DNA of 64,000 nt from NCBI GenBank assembly GCA_004794785.1, contig SJOL01008805.1, positions 238,494-302,493 of the forward strand. The letters are read 5' to 3'. Source of the stretch: Opisthorchis felineus (lineage: Eukaryota; Platyhelminthes; Trematoda; Opisthorchiida; Opisthorchiidae). Position numbers and translations under genes: made by a program. This document shows, piece by piece, positions 35,826 through 48,384 of this stretch. Position 1 is the stretch's first letter. Every line of letters starts with the position of its first letter. The notes below the pieces were generated by a model, which made no database searches, was not told where the DNA came from, and saw nothing but the letters and a program-made list of their open reading frames with translations.

Positions 35826-36342
35826 CTGTCGTTGGTCCGTTGTAAGTTCTGTTGATTGAGTTACTCCTAAAAGAGATCACCCTTCGTAACGATGCTCGCA
35901 AACGATAAGAATGGTTTATATAAAGGAGTGTTTGTTCTGCTACCAGTATGTTCGATGGTCATAGTATCAATGCGCCAGCTTCGTTGTATCATTATGGCAT
36001 CAAAATTTGAAGCAAGGGTATTATTATTCATTCCTTAGTTACTGGATGTTCCCCATCGTAACTCTGACTTAATGGCCGACCAAGTACAATTCACACTCCT
36101 GCCATCTCTTATAGTGTCATCAGTTATCTGAGTAGTTTCTAAATGCCTCAGTCAAACATCCCTTTGTTTGATAACCACCGCGTATGAATTGGTGACTTTG
36201 CTTTCCGTGTTTGTTTGTCTTTATTTCAGGATTCTTTGAAATGCCGCCCCCTTTTTCTCTGAAAACGTTCTTCAATATTTGCAACCTGATTCCTCGCTGC
36301 TTTAGCTCACTTTTCCAATCTACCCCTTTTCCCCGCTTGCAG
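35826..36342 (+). other. End of upstream intron with splice acceptor
   Basis: The last ~40 bases are a pyrimidine tract ending ccccttttccccgcttgcag, with AG at 36341-36342. In the exon frame a stop lies at 36303-36305, upstream of the acceptor, so the coding exon cannot extend far beyond the AG. Confidence 0.65.
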
Positions 36343-37314
36343 ACTCACCGAATCCCACAATCGAGCTTGTTGCTCGCGCAGACGGTCACAACTCACGACT
36401 GACCGATTCGCAACTCACTCGACGAAAAGCTTCTACGGGTCTTAGATGTGACAGTCCCACGGTCAGTTCAGAGCTCGGAGATTCACGAAACGAACGAACG
36501 TCAGACAACGCGAGTAGTAATCCGAATAACAACGGTGCTACAAACGGAAATAATAGTTCTAAGCTATTCTCAAACCGTCCTAACACTAGTGCGAGTTTGG
36601 CCCGCGCGCGTAAACGGGCTCGAAGTGAGACCAAACGTATGGGGCTCACTGGATCCCAACAATCTGCAAATATGGCCTTACTACGTCACAACGGTACTGA
36701 TGGGAGTGGTCCAGAGGATGACGATGATGATATACGTAGCGTCGAAGACGAAAGGGTTGGGCCGAATCGACCTGATTTGGCTGAGTTTGACTACTCCTTG
36801 GACGACTTGCAAGCAGCCACCGATCTGGATACTCCTTTACGTGGTCGTCAACGTCGTCAAACATACCAACTTCCCCCCAGACGTCGCGATTCTTCTTTGG
36901 GTGGTTATGGGCAGCACAGCTTGTATGGATCTACTGGTGGCACCCTTCCAAGGCGTCACAGAGGTGACGTCAGTCTGACCCGTGCTACCACCATAGGTGG
37001 AGTTGATCCACATGGAACACTTCGCACAGCTAATAGGCTCGCGCAATCCATCCGGACAGGAACCATTCCGCCCCCTCCATCAGAACCACCTCCAGCCACT
37101 CCACTATCCGGTTCAATCATGTCCGAGCTGGGCACAGCTGGAGGCAATGCAGCGAATCTCTTCAATCCTTTCACTTTGCAAATACACAATCAACAACAAC
37201 AACAACGTATCAACGCCGCTCTAGTGGCCGCAGTCGCTTCCGGAAGGTTGAATCCCCAGCTACTCAATTCGGTGAATGTATCTGGTGGAATGCCCAATCC
37301 CTACATGCTGACCT
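36343..37314 (+). CDS. Internal exon of a large low-complexity protein
   Basis: A 972-bp exon, open throughout, between a good acceptor (cttgcag, 36336-36342) and the donor GTAAGT at 37315-37320. It begins with two bases completing a codon and ends with one base of the next. The product runs: a Ser/Thr/Arg-rich start, an Asn-rich stretch (NPNNNGATNGNNSS), a basic cluster (ARARKRARSETKR) that could be a nuclear localisation signal, an acidic run (PEDDDDDIRSVEDE), an Arg/Pro-rich part, a Pro-rich part (IPPPPSEPPP), then LFNPFTLQIHNQQQQQ, an Ala-rich helix-like segment and GMPNPYML. The last part resembles in order the Q/A-rich stretch before PNPYIIS in animal Pumilio proteins. This is suggestive only; a receptor tail or another regulator remains possible. 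The previous exon was not found. Confidence 0.78.
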
Positions 37315-37511
37315 GTAAGTTTTGCATTTTTGTTCGTACTTTTCGATTGTTCAATCCACTTGGCGCTCCAAAGCGAATGAAGTCAAAATGACAACGCGCT
37401 ATGCTTACGAATTGTAGCCTCGGTGCTGTTCCAAAATCGTTCATTAACCTTGCACGATGTCGGGTTATTGCATTCCTAGAACAGTGGTTCTATCCGTGCA
37501 ATCCAGCCCTT

Positions 37512-37517
37512 CCTTTC

Positions 37518-37550
<33 letters not shown>

Positions 37551-37584
37551 TATCTATCTATCTGTCTATCTATCTATCTCTCTG
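37512..37584. repeat. Compound microsatellite (TC)n(AC)n(TATC)n
   Basis: A TC run, then an AC run, then tatc units with a few substitutions, about 200 bases inside the intron donor. Confidence 0.95.
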
Positions 37585-39826
37585 TTCCTTTCTTTCGCCT
37601 CTTAGTGCGGGGCTTTCTCACTTCCCGACTGCATGAAGGGACTGATGGTGTGTATCTCTTGTAAAAGTTACCTGAAAAATCTTCCTTCTTTTGGTCAACT
37701 GGCCCAAGCACCGCGTAGAAGAGCTTGCTTCAAGTCCTAGCCGCTCAACCCTCCATGGCGCTATCGCGCCTACATTTCTTTCTGCGTAACTATGGAAAAA
37801 CTTACGGGGATTCACAGAATTCCTTGTAATGTACGTACCACCTGAGGTGTTTCGTGTGGAGCCAACATGATTTCGCCACTTATTTACGTACGGCTGCCGT
37901 CACCTCAACCCTATCTAAGGTCACTTAATGTAATAGCCTACCTCTGTTACAATTCTTTTAACACCTCCGGGTCACTTCACTTTTTACTGTATCACGTCAA
38001 GGCTGTTATATTTCTTTGTAATGGTGATAACTTGGACAAAAATTTAGCTGACGTTTTTTACCAGCTCGCGGGTTTCTACTACCATGAAGTGCATTTCCTG
38101 TCTAGTTTGGTTTCCGTCGGCTTCTTGTCACACAATACATGTTCTTTGGACTTGTGAGTATTTGTGTGAAACAATAGAGAGGGTCAAAGAACCGCAGTCT
38201 ACAGTTATTTAATACGCAGGTGTTTATTTTTCCCTTATCACCACACCCTGACCACCCGGAAGTTTGCAGCACAAGTCTGCAATACAGATTCTTTGTCGTC
38301 ACCGTCGTTCTTAGGAGACATTCAACTATATTGGATTTAACAAAGAAATCGCAATCTACGGTGGAAAAATGTAGGGAGTTTGTTGTCCTCTATGGATACG
38401 TACGTCTATTATCAGTGCGCATTTCTCAACCGTTACGCTTGCGCTACACTGGCCTATGTTATGGATTGAAATGACCCTTATTTTTGTTGTGGTACCATTT
38501 GCTATCTAACCGAATTGAAACTATTTTCCTTCTTATTATTTTTTTCAATTACACGAAGCTATGAACTATCTAATAGACGTACCGGCAATCTCAGAGGGTT
38601 GTCAAACAGCGAGGATGACTGTGTTGTGTTGAAGTTTCCGTGTTTCCAATTCTCCTGAAGTCGCAGTCTCTTCATTCTAAGTTGTTTTAGTTTCATGGCT
38701 GTTTTCTCGTTTCTTTCAAGAAAATTATCCTTTCGAACATGGCGTTTCTCTGACAGTTCGTCAGTCAGTTTCCAGCAGGTGGACTGCCCATACTGTGTCA
38801 GGCAATTGTTCAATTCAGTAAGCTTCAATTTGACCATCATCGACCGTCATTTGACCCACTGCTGGGAATAGAATACGGTCCCGAGCAGTATCCGACTGTT
38901 TGGTGGTTGCTGTTTACGCCTGTCCTAAGGTGTGTGCGGGGTGTGACTTCCGATGACCACTTGTACACACCAGTGATCATTGGCTAACACTAACCAGTTA
39001 TGTGAGTGTGCCCTAGGCCAGTCTTACGAGCTCATTCAGATTCATTATAAGGGACAATCGACGATTTCCCCCAGATCACTAGACTCCAGTGCATGTCTCT
39101 AGACAAGGAACTAGCGATTTTTGTACTTTAATTTAACCGCTAATAGGTGTTCGGCTGAAAATATCGGTCGACCCCGCGTATGAATCTAAATGTTTCCGGA
39201 TCTTCTAACTTTCACTCATTCCACTTCTTTACTTCCTACGTCTCCTGATGATTATCGCCCTGAAGCTTTCTTTTGTCGTTGTTGCTTCCGTTGTTTGCTG
39301 TTAGTCACAGATTATTGACCGATCGATAGACACGGTTTGCTGACCGACCCAATCGACCAGTGGCACACAACTGTGCGCCACACCTCATTGACCGGCCAAC
39401 CCTTTCTGCTCGGTTGCCACCTTAGCTGGACAGTCGTTTCCCAACCCTAGGCACGTGACCATTGTTAACTTGCACCCTCGCTTCGGTCAACGTTGTCTCG
39501 TGTATCCCGTACGTACGAGCACGGATGACCTGATTTAGTGTGTGCATGAGTCATCATTAAAACACACAGGCACGTTCGCACGCGGTGAACATAGCATCGC
39601 ACATCAGGACTGCAGCCTAGTCAGGACAGTCCGCACACAGACGGGGTCGTAATGCTTAATGCCTAATTGTTTGTGCGGCTGTTGATAATTTATATGTGCG
39701 TTCTGCTTCTTTTTAGCCATAGCTTGCTACGTTCTGTCTGTGTGCTTACAAACGCACTAATCTGTTTGCCCCAAGTAACACTTGTGTGGATGGAATCTAT
39801 CCCCACAGCAAGTCGTGCGTGGAACA
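37585..39826. other. Unannotated intronic stretch
   Basis: Includes a 93-codon reverse-strand frame at 38559-38840, rich in Lys/Glu/Leu with a coiled-coil look (KLKQLRMKRLRLQE). It is without homology I can name; no splice pair was identified around it. Confidence 0.4.
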
Positions 39827-39864
39827 TCCCCCTCCCCCCCCACACACACACACACAAACACACT
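39827..39864. repeat. C-run followed by (CA)n microsatellite
   Basis: A run of C with one T followed by a CA repeat with one aaa interruption. Confidence 0.9.
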
Positions 39865-40419
39865 CGAAAATGGAGTGGTTCGCTGGGGCTATTACAGCTA
39901 ATAAATAATACTTATCTGCTTACATTTGAGCGTTCAACTGTCAATCGTCCTATTGCTCCTTGACTGTTGTGTTTCATTTTCTCTACGCCTATCCAGTTAC
40001 TTAACAAGATTTTTCGTTTTTGCGTTACGTCACCACTTATTCGTCCCACAGATTTATTAGTGCTTGGGAAAAACGACGAACGTAAAGAGAATGCCATCCG
40101 ACCTGGAGTACATCTACACATTCAGACGTGGGTTCGTGCCGTCAGGCCAGCATGCCGTGTTAGGGCGGCAGGTACTTGCGGAGCGAATCGATAGGACCGA
40201 ACTATTCTCCACAGGAAAGAAAACGAAAGCTTGCTGCTGAACCGGTCCAAACTACCACCACCTAGTGTCAACATGCAAACTTGGGAATTGGCCATATTCT
40301 GGATGGAGGATGCACGGTGTTTTTAGCTGGCATAGTTTCGTTCGCCAATGATCAACAAAATAAAACCGGATAGTTACGCATTGAAGGCGGTAAATACTAT
40401 CATTGATATGTGAATACAC
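39865..40419. other. Unannotated intronic stretch
   Basis: Nothing recognised. Confidence 0.4.
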
Positions 40420-40672
40420 AGCTATGGGCTTTTGATGGGGAGGAGGGGACGTTCGAAGGGGAAGCCATCACTGAAGGTGATAGTTTCCGCGCATACACGC
40501 TATCGAACACACGAGTGGGCCTTGTTTACCAACCTCTCTAACCATTCATTCATTTCGTCTGGAGATTCGCACACAGGGATATGGCAATGGCAAGCGCAGA
40601 TAAGTGTGCTGGTAATGGCACTCATACTTTTTCTACTAAGTCACTGCTTGACTTCCCGTGACTAATTCTTAA
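40420..40672 (-). mobile_element. LINE-2 3'-terminal fragment
   Basis: Aligns by eye with 50.40-50.64 kb, the 3' end of the long LINE-2 copy, in the same orientation. Shared blocks read on + include ctctctaaccatt, gatatggcaatggcaagcgc versus gagatggcaatgaccagcgc, and ctggtaatggc. It is a short 5'-truncated insertion. Confidence 0.7.
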
Positions 40673-40702
40673 CTTCATGACTGTGTGAAGGGGACTGTGG
40701 GG

Positions 40703-40885
40703 GCGAGATTGCTCAGTGGTTAGAGCGCGAATTTACTGACTGGAAGGTTCGTGGTTCGAACCCACCCTCTGCATGTTGACTGCTCCTGTTTAGGCTTAGG
40801 CAGCCTGACAGTATCTCAGCCTTCGTGCTTCCTTTGGGTGGCATAGCAAATAGGCACCGAAAGGGTGTTACAGCTGAATGATTAT
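40703..40885 (+). mobile_element. SINE-A copy, full length
   Basis: Box A (gattgctcagtggttagagc), box B (ggttcgaaccc), body (tgtttaggcttaggcagcct) and 3' hairpin gcaccgaaagggtgttac with a G-T pair, then a T/A-rich tail (attattagtaat). It opens a run of four SINEs. Confidence 0.88.
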
Positions 40886-40950
40886 TAGTAATATGTTAAG
40901 TCTAAGGATCTCGAGTGTTAGTCGGGATTCAGTCCCATAGGTGAGATAGT

Positions 40951-41120
40951 TCTGTGCTGAAAAGCTGAGAAGCACTGTACAGCTGTTTCATCCTTATTGA
41001 GAATCGTCGGCAGTGCGCATCTCAAGAAACTCCAGAGAGTCTCGAGACCGTGACCCCCTGACCAACTGTTTGAACGCTTAAGCGTTCGGCCACGAGCGGC
41101 TGATCAACAGTGTGATTAAC
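40951..41120 (-). mobile_element. SINE-B copy 3, reverse
   Basis: Read on +, the 3' end aaaagctgagaagcactgta is followed by the core cagctgtttcatccttattg and the head region (gttcggccacgagcggctga). On the reverse strand the head reads cgctcgtggccgaacgctta, the box A of a Leu/Ser-like tRNA. The best copy for the head. Confidence 0.72.
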
Positions 41121-41300
41121 TCGCACAGTGGTTAGAGCGCAAATTTACTGACCGGAAGGTCCGTGGGTTCGAACCGGGCCTCCCCCTCTCAACTTCCCCT
41201 GCCTAGGCATGGGCAACTTGGCAGTATCCCATCCCTCGTGCTTCCTTCTGGTGGCATGGCAGTTAGGCATTGAAAGGGTGCTACAGCTGATGATGATGAC
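41117..41300 (+). mobile_element. SINE-A copy abutting SINE-B
   Basis: Box A (cgcacagtggttagagcg), box B (gggttcgaacc), body and tail (tgctacagctgatgatgatg). Its 5' boundary merges with the 5' end of the neighbouring SINE-B copy, so the exact junction is uncertain by a few bases. Confidence 0.85.
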
Positions 41301-41426
41301 TTGCACTTAGACAGGAGATCGGGATTCTAGAAGCTCTGGCGTTTCGTAAGATGCACACTTCTGATGATTCCCAATAAGGATGAAACAGCTGTACAGTGTT
41401 TCTCGGCTTTTCAGCATAGATTGGCC
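41301..41426 (+). mobile_element. SINE-B copy 4, 3' part
   Basis: Weak box B (gatcgggattctagaagctc), then the core attcccaataaggatgaaac and the family 3' end ttttcagcatagattggcc. The head is missing or replaced by the preceding SINE-A tail. Confidence 0.65.
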
Positions 41427-44400
41427 TTAATTACATGACGAAAGCTCCTCACACTACCAACAGATCTCGAATGGCTTCAACCCCATCAACTTGAATAACA
41501 ATAAGATACCAAACAAATCTGGGTGAAATCGGAATAAGTATGATATCAGGCCCAGCCAACTACTGGGCTCTTCATTTTTTCCATATGAATCACACATGAA
41601 GAAATACGAACAGACTGATCGCCCAAAACGGTGTTTGGTTGGTGCAGCCGACCAGACCAGGTTGGAAGAATGCGCGAGTAAACCCTCAGTTCCACTGGTC
41701 TGTTCAAATACGAAATAAAATTGGTGGAAATTTGGAGACTGGAATATCCTGTGATCCCAAAAAGGCAAATCATATAAGTCCGTATCACGTGTTTGGCATA
41801 GACAATACCAAATGACTGTTTATTGCATTTGCAAAAGGTGTCCTTGGGAAAACACTGATGTCCGGTTTTGTGTGGATTAAGCAGAGTGGTCCCTTCTGAG
41901 GTATTCATATCCAAGTATACCTAAAAAAACAGATACCCCTGAGGGAGTGCGTGAGGGAGGGGAAGTAATGAACAGAAACGAATTGGAACTCTAGATAATC
42001 TGTCACTTGCACACAACTGGCTATTTCCTTTGATTTTCCACCATGTTTCTTTGTTTCACAGTACTAGTCCTGGGCCGTACATGTATTTTGGAACCATTTT
42101 TTACTGTTTTCTTGACGGAACCAACTACCCATAAGGCTGCTGAAAGCTCTTCGATTGTTGTTGTGAACGATGGATAGAATTATCGGAGACCTCTGACGAT
42201 TTCGTTGCCTAACTGTAATTAGATTCTGGCAGTGAGTAGACCTGAGTGACAGTTCGCAGCAGCTTCCCAATTTTCACGCATTGGAATAATTGCTGAAAAA
42301 CCGACAGGTGCATCATTCTTCGACTTTCTCCCATGATGAAAATCGGAAACCCATGGCTCATCGATTATTTTAGGGGAATCTCTCTAAACCGCTATTGGGC
42401 GAGCAGTAAGTACTAACTTGAACTATGCACGTTTTCTACCGAATTACCAGTGCCCTAATGGTATTCTGCGATTAATCCTAGTTCGGACCTATGGGACCGA
42501 ACATTCTGTGTTCAGTTATCCGAATAACCGGTGTGGGCCTTGGCGATTCATTGCCGTATAGCCACAGAAAGTATAGTTACGAATACACTACAGTGGAATA
42601 AAGAAGACGGATGGGGAGTGACCTACCACAAGCATCAACCATCAACGTTCCAAAATCCATTCAAACAATCTGGTTAGGGTCTGATAGCGCACGTCCCAGC
42701 AACATCGATAGGGTGCCGTTTCTTGCCGACTCTTCATTCGAGCGCACCAACGGCACCCAGTTTCCGTATCCCCATTGATACCTCAGCTGCAAACTGTGCA
42801 CCTGTCAGCTTACACTGATTATTCACATGTCGTCTGTAATCTCCAATCCGTCCCTAGATTTGATCAATGCGCATCACTCCCGACATTGTCTGGCAGCCAC
42901 AATGATCTTTCCGTTACAGTCCCACGCCCGTCTTCTCTACTCGTTCCGATGCAGCGATCATTACTTTACACAGTCCCGTCCAGAATTATTGTGAACAAAG
43001 CTGTTTGTTGACGTTTCCCGTCGTGTCGTCTAGGCTACTCGGTTTCTATGTTGCGGACCTCTGTAACAGAGGCCAGCGGTCAACAGGCGACTACAGTTCA
43101 ATAACGCACATGTCCAAACTGCAATTATATTCCTTTCACAAAGAACGGAAATGAATGTGAGCGAATGCTTTCTTCAACCGGCCTGATTGCAAGTCCATGT
43201 TCAGGTCTTTTACCCACCCACCTCACTCCAGCCTCCCTCGGTTCACAACAGTCGTGTGCAGACTGTTGAAGACGGCTTGTTTACTCAGCTTTGTTTACTG
43301 AGTGCTTTCTTGGACGAGTGACATTATCCACACGTGACTTCTGGTAGCTGCAGCAGTCTACCACTACCCTATGCTTGGTCTGTTTGCTTGAGTACATACC
43401 CTACGATATATGGGTTACAGTGACCCTTTCTGTCCTTAATTTAGTGGCGTAGACAGTTTCTGAAGGAAACTACTCCCCAGGTTGCTGAAAACTTCGAATA
43501 TCGTGTACGAGAGTGAGTCTCCCGTGAAAACCAAACTGGTATGCAAATGAGTGCATCTGTCGTAGATAGCCTTTGATTTATTCAAATGTGACTGTCTTCT
43601 AACTTCATTAAGCCCACCTGCATGGTCCAGCTGCAAATGCTCAAACAAAACAAACGCGCTGATTTCTGGTCATTCACTGCAGCCTTTCTGTTAGCTCCTA
43701 ATATGACGAGCATTACGGAGATCTTGACACAAAGCGCCATACCTTGGGGCAGTTTTTTTGTGTACCCCCCCCCCCACTCTATAAAGTCCATACGGTCATT
43801 TGACTCAGTATAGAAGTGATAAGTCTGTCATTTCGTGCGCCTTCCATAATAATCGAATTCTCAGGTCGCAGCTAACTTGAGGAGTTGCTCTTGACACTTT
43901 AGGCTTCATCAAATTCACTTGCTTTTCCCTGCTTTTTGGAGCGCAAAGTGATGTTGAGTCTGGCGACCGTGGGAGAAACAGCGCGGAGAAAATCGAAGAT
44001 GCTACATAACACAAATGGTTGAAATGTATTCGGTTTGAGGCATTTTTAAACTTCGGGAGGGTGGTGGTGCTCGGTCAAGCGGAAGAGAGTCACTGGCGCC
44101 TGAGTGGGTGGCATGGGTGCGTTAGCGCCCCATGGGGCGCCGATGAATGGCGTAACGTTATTCAGTGTGTACGCAGTACTGAAAATCTGTTCTACCCCAG
44201 CGCTTCTCTCTTGAGGTGATTACTTTTCCTGTCATCAATAATCGCAACACCCCATGTCGAACTGATGCTTCACCATCTCACTTTTGAGGTTCACCCAGCT
44301 TAACCGAAGAAACCACAGCTACATGAAATGTTTATTTCGTCGACTTAACGTACGGAGCAAAATACAAGCATTGTCACACCCCTAGGATCATGGTCCCTGA

Positions 44401-46599
44401 AGCTTTGCACGGCCATCTTGGGCTTCTCTAGCGAAATAATGTCACCATCGTCTTCCCTACAGTTACGAGCGCACTAGGTTCGATAATTCATCCACAACCA
44501 CCAACATCTTCACATAGCCCTACTCAGTCACGTTGAAATGTGTGCGCCTGCCTTCTCTGAGTTGACCATTCTTGTGTTCTGTTATGTTTCCCGCTGTTTC
44601 TCCTTGTTCTGTATAGGTCACTAAAACATCAATTGCTGCTAGCATTCGTCAGTCTCCCAACCACAAGCGCTTGTTGGTTTGCTTCATTTGCAAGCGATAG
44701 CTTTCAAATAAAGTCGTAACTGATGATGTGGACGTGGGCAGGCGGGACCTTTTAAGAACTTTGTAGTTAAATATTTGGCATTCGAATGATAGTCCTGAGA
44801 TTTCCATCAATCTATTTTAAGGAGAGTTCCACTTTAGGGGAAGATAAAAAATCGTCTGAAAAAGTTTCACAAAACATCTTTGTTTGGTTCTCAGCAGCAA
44901 AAAAACGATACAGTGTACTCATTGGGATTCGTGTACTGTGTAACTAAAGGTTAAAATGTTCGATTAAGTTACAGAAATAAAGTGGATGACCGGTCCTCGA
45001 AGAACTCGCATCAGTTTCTCCGGAAAGATGTATAGATCATGAGCTGGTGGGAGCGTTGTGTCAAAACACAATTTCGACAATTTCTATTGCCGAAATTCTA
45101 TTCTATTTTGTTGGAGAAGACAGCTTGAGTTGTGGAACGTGGAGCGGTAGAGTTAAAAGGTTGAAGACCACCTCAGCTGAAGTTCAGCCGAAATTCGGCT
45201 GTTCTGAGTGGTCCAGAGGTTGGTAGTAATTCATGATATGCGAAGCTGACTCCGCCGCGGTAGGTAGGAGTAACCACTTAGACTGCCTTTGTTTATTTGT
45301 TTCCTAATGTCGTGATCGCTAGTGATTTACTCTGTTGTGACTGGTGTCAATTTTCTGATATGGTCACTATCTTGTCCAATGTTGAAGATGGAAACCTGGT
45401 ACTTTTTGCTTCCATCTGATAATTATTTAGAGTGCTTTTTTGCACTTCACTTCAATCTAACATTTCTTGTTTTAATTCTTCGCACTCTCGGATAAGTAAC
45501 TTTCGCCCTGTTTAATTCACGTTTCATCATCCAGTGTGTTTAATTGTTTTTGTCGTGCCTTAATTGTGATTTCCGTCGTTGACATGCGCTGATGCTCCTG
45601 CTGCTACTAAGGCCTCAAAACCATTATCATGCCGTTTTCGTCATCGTGTCTAGCGCTGAATTGAGCAAACAAACAAATCACAATGTAGTTCGGTTATAAG
45701 AGTCAACAGACTTACTCGCTCGTCCCTCGTCACTTGCATCTCGTTCCTTTCTCCCTGTCCCCGTTTGACAACCGAAATTGGTCACGCAATCGTTGATAAT
45801 TTTTCAGTGTACCGTCCGCAAAATTCACTGTATACGATCGTAAATGCGACTAACTGTCTGGTTTATGACGTTATGATTATTCGCAACCCGCCGGGAGGAA
45901 CATATTCACTTTTTTCTCGTTAATAAAGCCGGAAAATAGCCGTATTTCCCATTCAGTGGGTGACGATATTCGTCAGTCCTCAGTTGGTTTTGTTTCCCAC
46001 CTGCAATCTTCGTGCAGCTTCGGAAGTGTATCCTCTAGGTTGTTATCAAACCGCCAGTGACAGCGAGTGAATTATCTGTTAACTTCTTCACCCTTCGTCT
46101 CTTGTTGATTGACCCGGGGAACAATAGTCCTTGCACCCCAAGTTGGTCTGTAATCTGATATATTCGCTTCTAGGCACTTCGTTCTCGTTGTCCTAATTAT
46201 GACCAACATGCTTCTTGTTGGAGCATAGTTTGGTTGTTAGTTTTGCGCTTGCTCTCAAACGGCATCCCGGAGATTCCTGTAAATATTCAAGTTGTTTGTC
46301 AGATAGACTGCTGACTTAACGACTCAAAGCAACCGCCTCAAACTGTGTGCCAGAACAACCGCATCCATCTATCCAGGCTCTCACTACACGTACCAGCTTG
46401 CCTACTTGCTTACCTTTTATCGTTTATTTTTCGAATAACATGATCGCAAACCTAAAATTGTGAGCGGAAGATGTAGTAGGATGTGCTGGAAGACATTAAC
46501 AGAGGGAGACGCTCCATTGGAATGCGTACCACCAATAGTCAGCCGAAACAATCTCCAAGATGTATAAGGGTGTAAGATTGTTTGACAATGACCGGTAAC
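41427..46599. other. Unannotated 5.2 kb intronic stretch
   Basis: No gene or transposon block recognised. It contains a C11 run (43765-43775), a perfect 16-base palindrome gcgccccatggggcgc (44125-44140), a small hairpin cagccgaaattcggctg (45185-45201) and an anonymous 122-codon reverse frame (41546-41914). Confidence 0.45.
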
Positions 46600-46930
46600 T
46601 GAAGAAAGAACAATCAGACATAGAGTCAGGTGTGGAATTCATTGGCAATAAAGAACACTCAACGCCAAGTAGCACATATAAATGTCCAGAGCAAACATAA
46701 GTCACTGACTGTGACCGTACGTAACCTCGTCCAACAACAGTCTTGACGTATTGTGGAATGAAGATACTTCAATAAAGTGTATCCACTGAATGTCGACAGC
46801 GTCAGCCGCATATCGTTATTTGTAACGGATCCCAACGTAGTCTGTGCCGTTTGTTGGATGATCTTGCTCCTTGTGAAAACGGTTCTCAGACAGCATGCAA
46901 CCCATCCCACAATCAATTCTGACTGGCTCC
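46600..46930 (-). mobile_element. Second copy of restriction-like-endonuclease LINE tail
   Basis: Aligns by eye with 20.87-21.27 kb in blocks: ctgaagaaagaacaat, gtcaggtgtg, ggcaataa...actcaacgcca, aaatgtc, ataagtcac versus acaagtcac, and ccaacaacag. The reverse-strand product ends with a VSDLCLLW-like block matching ASDLCLSI in the other copy. It has no SINE at the place where the 21 kb copy has one. The upstream endonuclease core is not readable. Confidence 0.5.
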
Positions 46931-48097
46931 GAAAAAGTCGACTGAATGCAAACTTCAGTGTTTTCTACTTATCCACACACAGACTACGAATTTAGGACTG
47001 GGAAGCTTGTTATGGATACCATTCTCAATGAGTTCCACCCAACTAATTGACCGGATGCATGGCAACAGGGGTGCCTCAGTAGCTAAATTTTCCATGTTGA
47101 TTTTGGATACACCCCCGTCTGTCAGGTGATTGTGTTTTGACTAAAACAGTTGAAACTATATCCGGGATATCTTTGTTTCTTTATGACGCTTTTCCTTATC
47201 TCTAACGTCTCTCTTTACTGTCGTTCAGCTGCTTTTCGAATGAGCTCCCACCACGTTTGTTCTGATTGATGGAATCTGTCGTAAACACCTCCATAGTTCG
47301 GCTGTTATTCGCCTCGTCGATATATGACACGTGTGAGGAAGGCGTTCACCAGCGGAGAATAGCTGTCCCTCAATTTCCCATTGCCTTCACCACCTGCCAG
47401 TTATCTCCTTCGCTTGTGTCTGCATGCGTGTGCCTGCGTGTCCATACACGTATAACCTAATTAATTATGCATTCACCCACGATGCTCGCTCAACATTGAG
47501 CGCCAGGCACCGGTGGGATTGAAAATCATATCACTCGTGAAATAGACCGGGTGATGCTTTCTTCACTAACAGCGACTTGCCAATGAACCGAATCGCTGAC
47601 CTGCATGGCCCGTTGAAATTTAGTATCCTTGCACTGCACAGGTCTGTTGTAGGTAGGTGTGTGTGTTTCAAGGTTTGGCTGAGATACTGGCGTTTTCGTT
47701 CCATATCTGGTTTTCCTTTATCTCTAGAACGTCTGCAGAAGCTTGTGCACTAAAATAGGAACGACGACAATATTGACGACATTGACAAGCTTTTTAAAGG
47801 CTTTTTCATTCACAATGGGTTTTTTATAGACTCGGTCGCTTTGCCGTCGCTCATATGAAACGGCATAAGAGCTGCACATTTTATTGAGGACCTAGAAGAA
47901 TGAGGTGCCCCTTCCAATAAAGAATGATCTACTCGCTGCATCCTTTGCTTGCATAGCTGCCCGACCATAAACTGTCCCATCGGTATGCTGATCCGGCTAA
48001 AAGGCTGACACGTTTCAGCGCGCTGGATTGCTGGCTGGAACGTCCGTCCTCAAGGTTGAACCATGTCAGGAAGGTCGAACTGAAGTAGTCAAGCAAA
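46931..48097. other. Unannotated intronic stretch
   Basis: No gene or repeat recognised. At 48010-48070 the sequence cgctggattgctggctggaa resembles a worn SINE-A head but is too weak to call. Confidence 0.4.
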
Positions 48098-48124
48098 GAG
48101 CAGCGACTGTAATAGTCGCTGCTC
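48098..48124. repeat. Perfect 11-bp-stem hairpin
   Basis: gagcagcgact, loop gtaat, agtcgctgctc. No transposon or RNA gene context was identified. Confidence 0.8.
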
Positions 48125-48232
48125 GACTAATCGCACTACGAAGTACGACGAGGATAACGTCTTATTGTGTCATACCGTAGAAGCGTGAAGACTGAAGTGT
48201 TTAGTCGTAGGTGTTTGCGGGATTTGTAAAAT

Positions 48233-48384
48233 TCATGTTCACATCACTCTCCTCTAAATAGTCGTCCTCCTGTACTGGCGCAATTCTTCTGGTCAATCCC
48301 CTTCCCCCCTTGATGTGGACTCACCAGAATAATTGCACCAGGACAGGGGGACGACTGTCCAAACGAGAGTGATGTGGATGTGAG
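48233..48384. repeat. Imperfect inverted repeat, ~68-bp arms
   Basis: The arms at about 48233-48300 and 48317-48384 are roughly 80% complementary (cacatcactctc / gagagtgatgtg; gtcgtcctcctgtactgg / ccaggacagggggacgac), with a ~16-base pyrimidine-rich centre. The form fits a foldback or MITE-like element or an old palindromic insertion. No second copy was seen in the window. Confidence 0.75.
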
